From Waddliaceae bacterium (GTDB taxonomy: Bacteria > Chlamydiota > Chlamydiia > Chlamydiales > GCA-2709385): a stretch of DNA of 6,399 nt. The stretch lies in assembly GCA_002709385.1 (NCBI GenBank), contig PAQS01000001.1, positions 40,681 to 47,079 of the forward strand, written 5' to 3'. The notes under the pieces are model-generated. The model saw only the letters and a list, made by a program, of their open reading frames with translations, made no database searches and was not told the origin of the DNA. Positions 5,446-6,399 of the stretch are shown here, in pieces; positions within the stretch are counted from its first letter, which is position 1; each line of letters begins with the position of its first letter. The translations under genes were made by a program, and so were the position numbers.

Positions 5446-6399
5446 TGTCATTAAAATCACTAAATCTAGAAGTTCACTATGAGAAAGCCATAGAATCTAT
5501 AAAAAATTTTCTGTGTATAATTCCAGAAAGCGAAAGAGAAGAAATTTGGACTAGTTTCGCAAAACAATTTTTCCAGTCTCTTATATTGAACGCTACGATC
5601 AATCTAAAAAAAGCTATCGAAGACCCAAATTTTCCTGAAATCAATAAGAATGAGCCTTTCATCGAAACGAGCTACCCAGTCTCTAAAAAATGGAGTGAAT
5701 TAGGTTCAGAGATAGAAGAAGAAATTCACCCTATATTAAATAAAAAAAGAATCAAACTAAACTCCAACGAGGAAAAAATACTAAATATCATCAACTCACA
5801 TAGGATGATAACAGTAGACAAAGACTTCGAGTTTGAAATACCAAAAGAATACCTCCCAAATGAAGAAATTTGCAGCAACAAAACACCAAAAATCTTCAAT
5901 GAGACAAAAACTCCTTTTTTAAGGATACACTTTAAAGGATCTTTTGAATCAACAAACCCTATGAATTTTGAAGGTGTAATATACATTATCATCACCTCTC
6001 TATTAGCTATAAAATCAACAGATGAAGTGAAATTCCCTATATTTGTTGGTTTAACCACAAAAAAAAATGCTCATGAAAAATTCAACAAATCACAACAAAA
6101 AGCATTTTGGAAGCGATTAATACAATTAATCGAAGGGGAAACTGTTTTAACAACTCCCCTCAAAGAACCAACACGAGACCTATCACCTCCAAAATTTCCT
6201 CTTATAAAAAGCCCCATGCACTTAGAGAGCTTAAAAAGAGGAAAAAGGCCTGATTACCAATCACCAATTCCTTTATCTCTACAATCACAAGTAGATGTAA
6301 TAGGGCTCAACCTAGATAAGAAACACTACCATGCACTAAACGCCGTACAACAGCTCCTATGTGACACCAATTACAAAGGAAATGTTAGAGGAACCACTC
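5445..6399 (+). CDS. pGP2-like chlamydial plasmid protein with a long N-terminal extension (3' end outside the window)
   Basis: An uninterrupted frame of 318 codons from the ATG at 5445 to the right edge, with no stop. The start overlaps the helicase stop (TAATG), and GGAG lies five bases before it. Residues 254-318 strongly resemble, from memory, the extreme N-terminus of the chlamydial plasmid protein pGP2-D: IKSPMHLE (254-261; recalled IKSPIHLE), VDVIGLNL (283-290), HYHALNAVQQLL (294-305) and TNYKGN (308-313). In pGP2-D this block begins near residue 10, so about 245 residues here are extra. That region is A-rich, lysine- and glutamate-rich, mostly helical by eye in the first 60 residues, and includes a hydrophobic stretch GVIYIIITSLLAI (177-189) that looks more like buried strand and helix than a membrane span. 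I recognise no domain in it. The molecular function of pGP2 is unknown; its conserved place after the helicase suggests a part in plasmid maintenance. Confidence 0.85.
   Translation, partial: MSLKSLNLEVHYEKAIESIKNFLCIIPESEREEIWTSFAKQFFQSLILNATINLKKAIEDPNFPEINKNEPFIETSYPVSKKWSELGSEIEEEIHPILNKKRIKLNSNEEKILNIINSHRMITVDKDFEFEIPKEYLPNEEICSNKTPKIFNETKTPFLRIHFKGSFESTNPMNFEGVIYIIITSLLAIKSTDEVKFPIFVGLTTKKNAHEKFNKSQQKAFWKRLIQLIEGETVLTTPLKEPTRDLSPPKFPLIKSPMHLESLKRGKRPDYQSPIPLSLQSQVDVIGLNLDKKHYHALNAVQQLLCDTNYKGNVRGTT

Noticed and set aside
5973-6013. Transmembrane segment in the pGP2-like protein (residues 177-189).
   Set aside because: The stretch is only about 13 hydrophobic residues long, with charged or polar residues close on both sides, and there is no signal peptide, so a buried part of a soluble domain is more likely.
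5726-6058. Minus-strand frame of 110 residues rich in phenylalanine, isoleucine and serine.
   Set aside because: It is antisense to the pGP2-like gene. The hydrophobic composition is what the reverse strand of lysine/glutamate-rich coding DNA gives, not evidence of a membrane protein.
1-6399. CRISPR array, tRNA or rRNA gene, or toxin-antitoxin pair.
   Set aside because: I saw no regularly spaced repeats, no cloverleaf with a TTCGA-type T arm, no rRNA-like stretch, and no toxin partner next to the RHH protein, whose neighbour is ParA.

Overview
The window looks like the core of a plasmid, or of a plasmid-derived island, from a member of the phylum Chlamydiae, more likely an amoeba- or arthropod-associated 'environmental' lineage than the genus Chlamydia. 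The basis is the run tyrosine integrase - DnaB-type helicase - pGP2-like protein, which parallels pgp8-pgp1-pgp2 of the classical chlamydial plasmid. The last open frame carries a segment that closely resembles, from memory, the N-terminus of pGP2-D, a protein I know only from chlamydial plasmids. A ParA (pGP5-type) gene lies nearby. The DNA is visibly AT-rich, and genes are packed with overlapping stop and start codons. I could not run a database search, so the taxonomy is an inference.

Layout. (1) Positions 2-271 hold the 3' end of an IS5-superfamily transposase gene, cut by the window edge. (2) A 146-bp AT-rich spacer follows, with no gene I can support. (3) A minus-strand block read from 1868 (or 1877) down to 418 holds four tightly packed genes: an excisionase-type helix-turn-helix protein, an unrecognised 57-residue protein, a ParA ATPase and a ribbon-helix-helix protein. 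This is probably a partition operon with its own regulator. (4) A divergent intergenic region of about 130 bp contains a well-formed plus-strand promoter (TTGAAT, 17 bp, TATATT). (5) A plus-strand block from 2005 to the right edge holds a complete tyrosine recombinase, a DUF1016/YhcG-type PDDEXK nuclease, a DnaB-family helicase and the pGP2-like protein. The helicase overlaps both its neighbours at the stop/start codons and the nuclease follows the integrase by 7 bp, so one transcript is likely.

Working model. The minus-strand operon would segregate the replicon: ParA as the moving ATPase, the RHH protein as centromere binder and ParA partner. The plus-strand operon would replicate and resolve, or integrate, it through the helicase and recombinase. 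The small HTH protein, facing the integrase across a shared control region, could repress both operons or act as a recombination directionality factor. Three things differ from the classical chlamydial plasmid: the pGP2 homologue has about 245 extra N-terminal residues, a nuclease gene sits between integrase and helicase, and the partition block is inverted and begins with two small extra genes.
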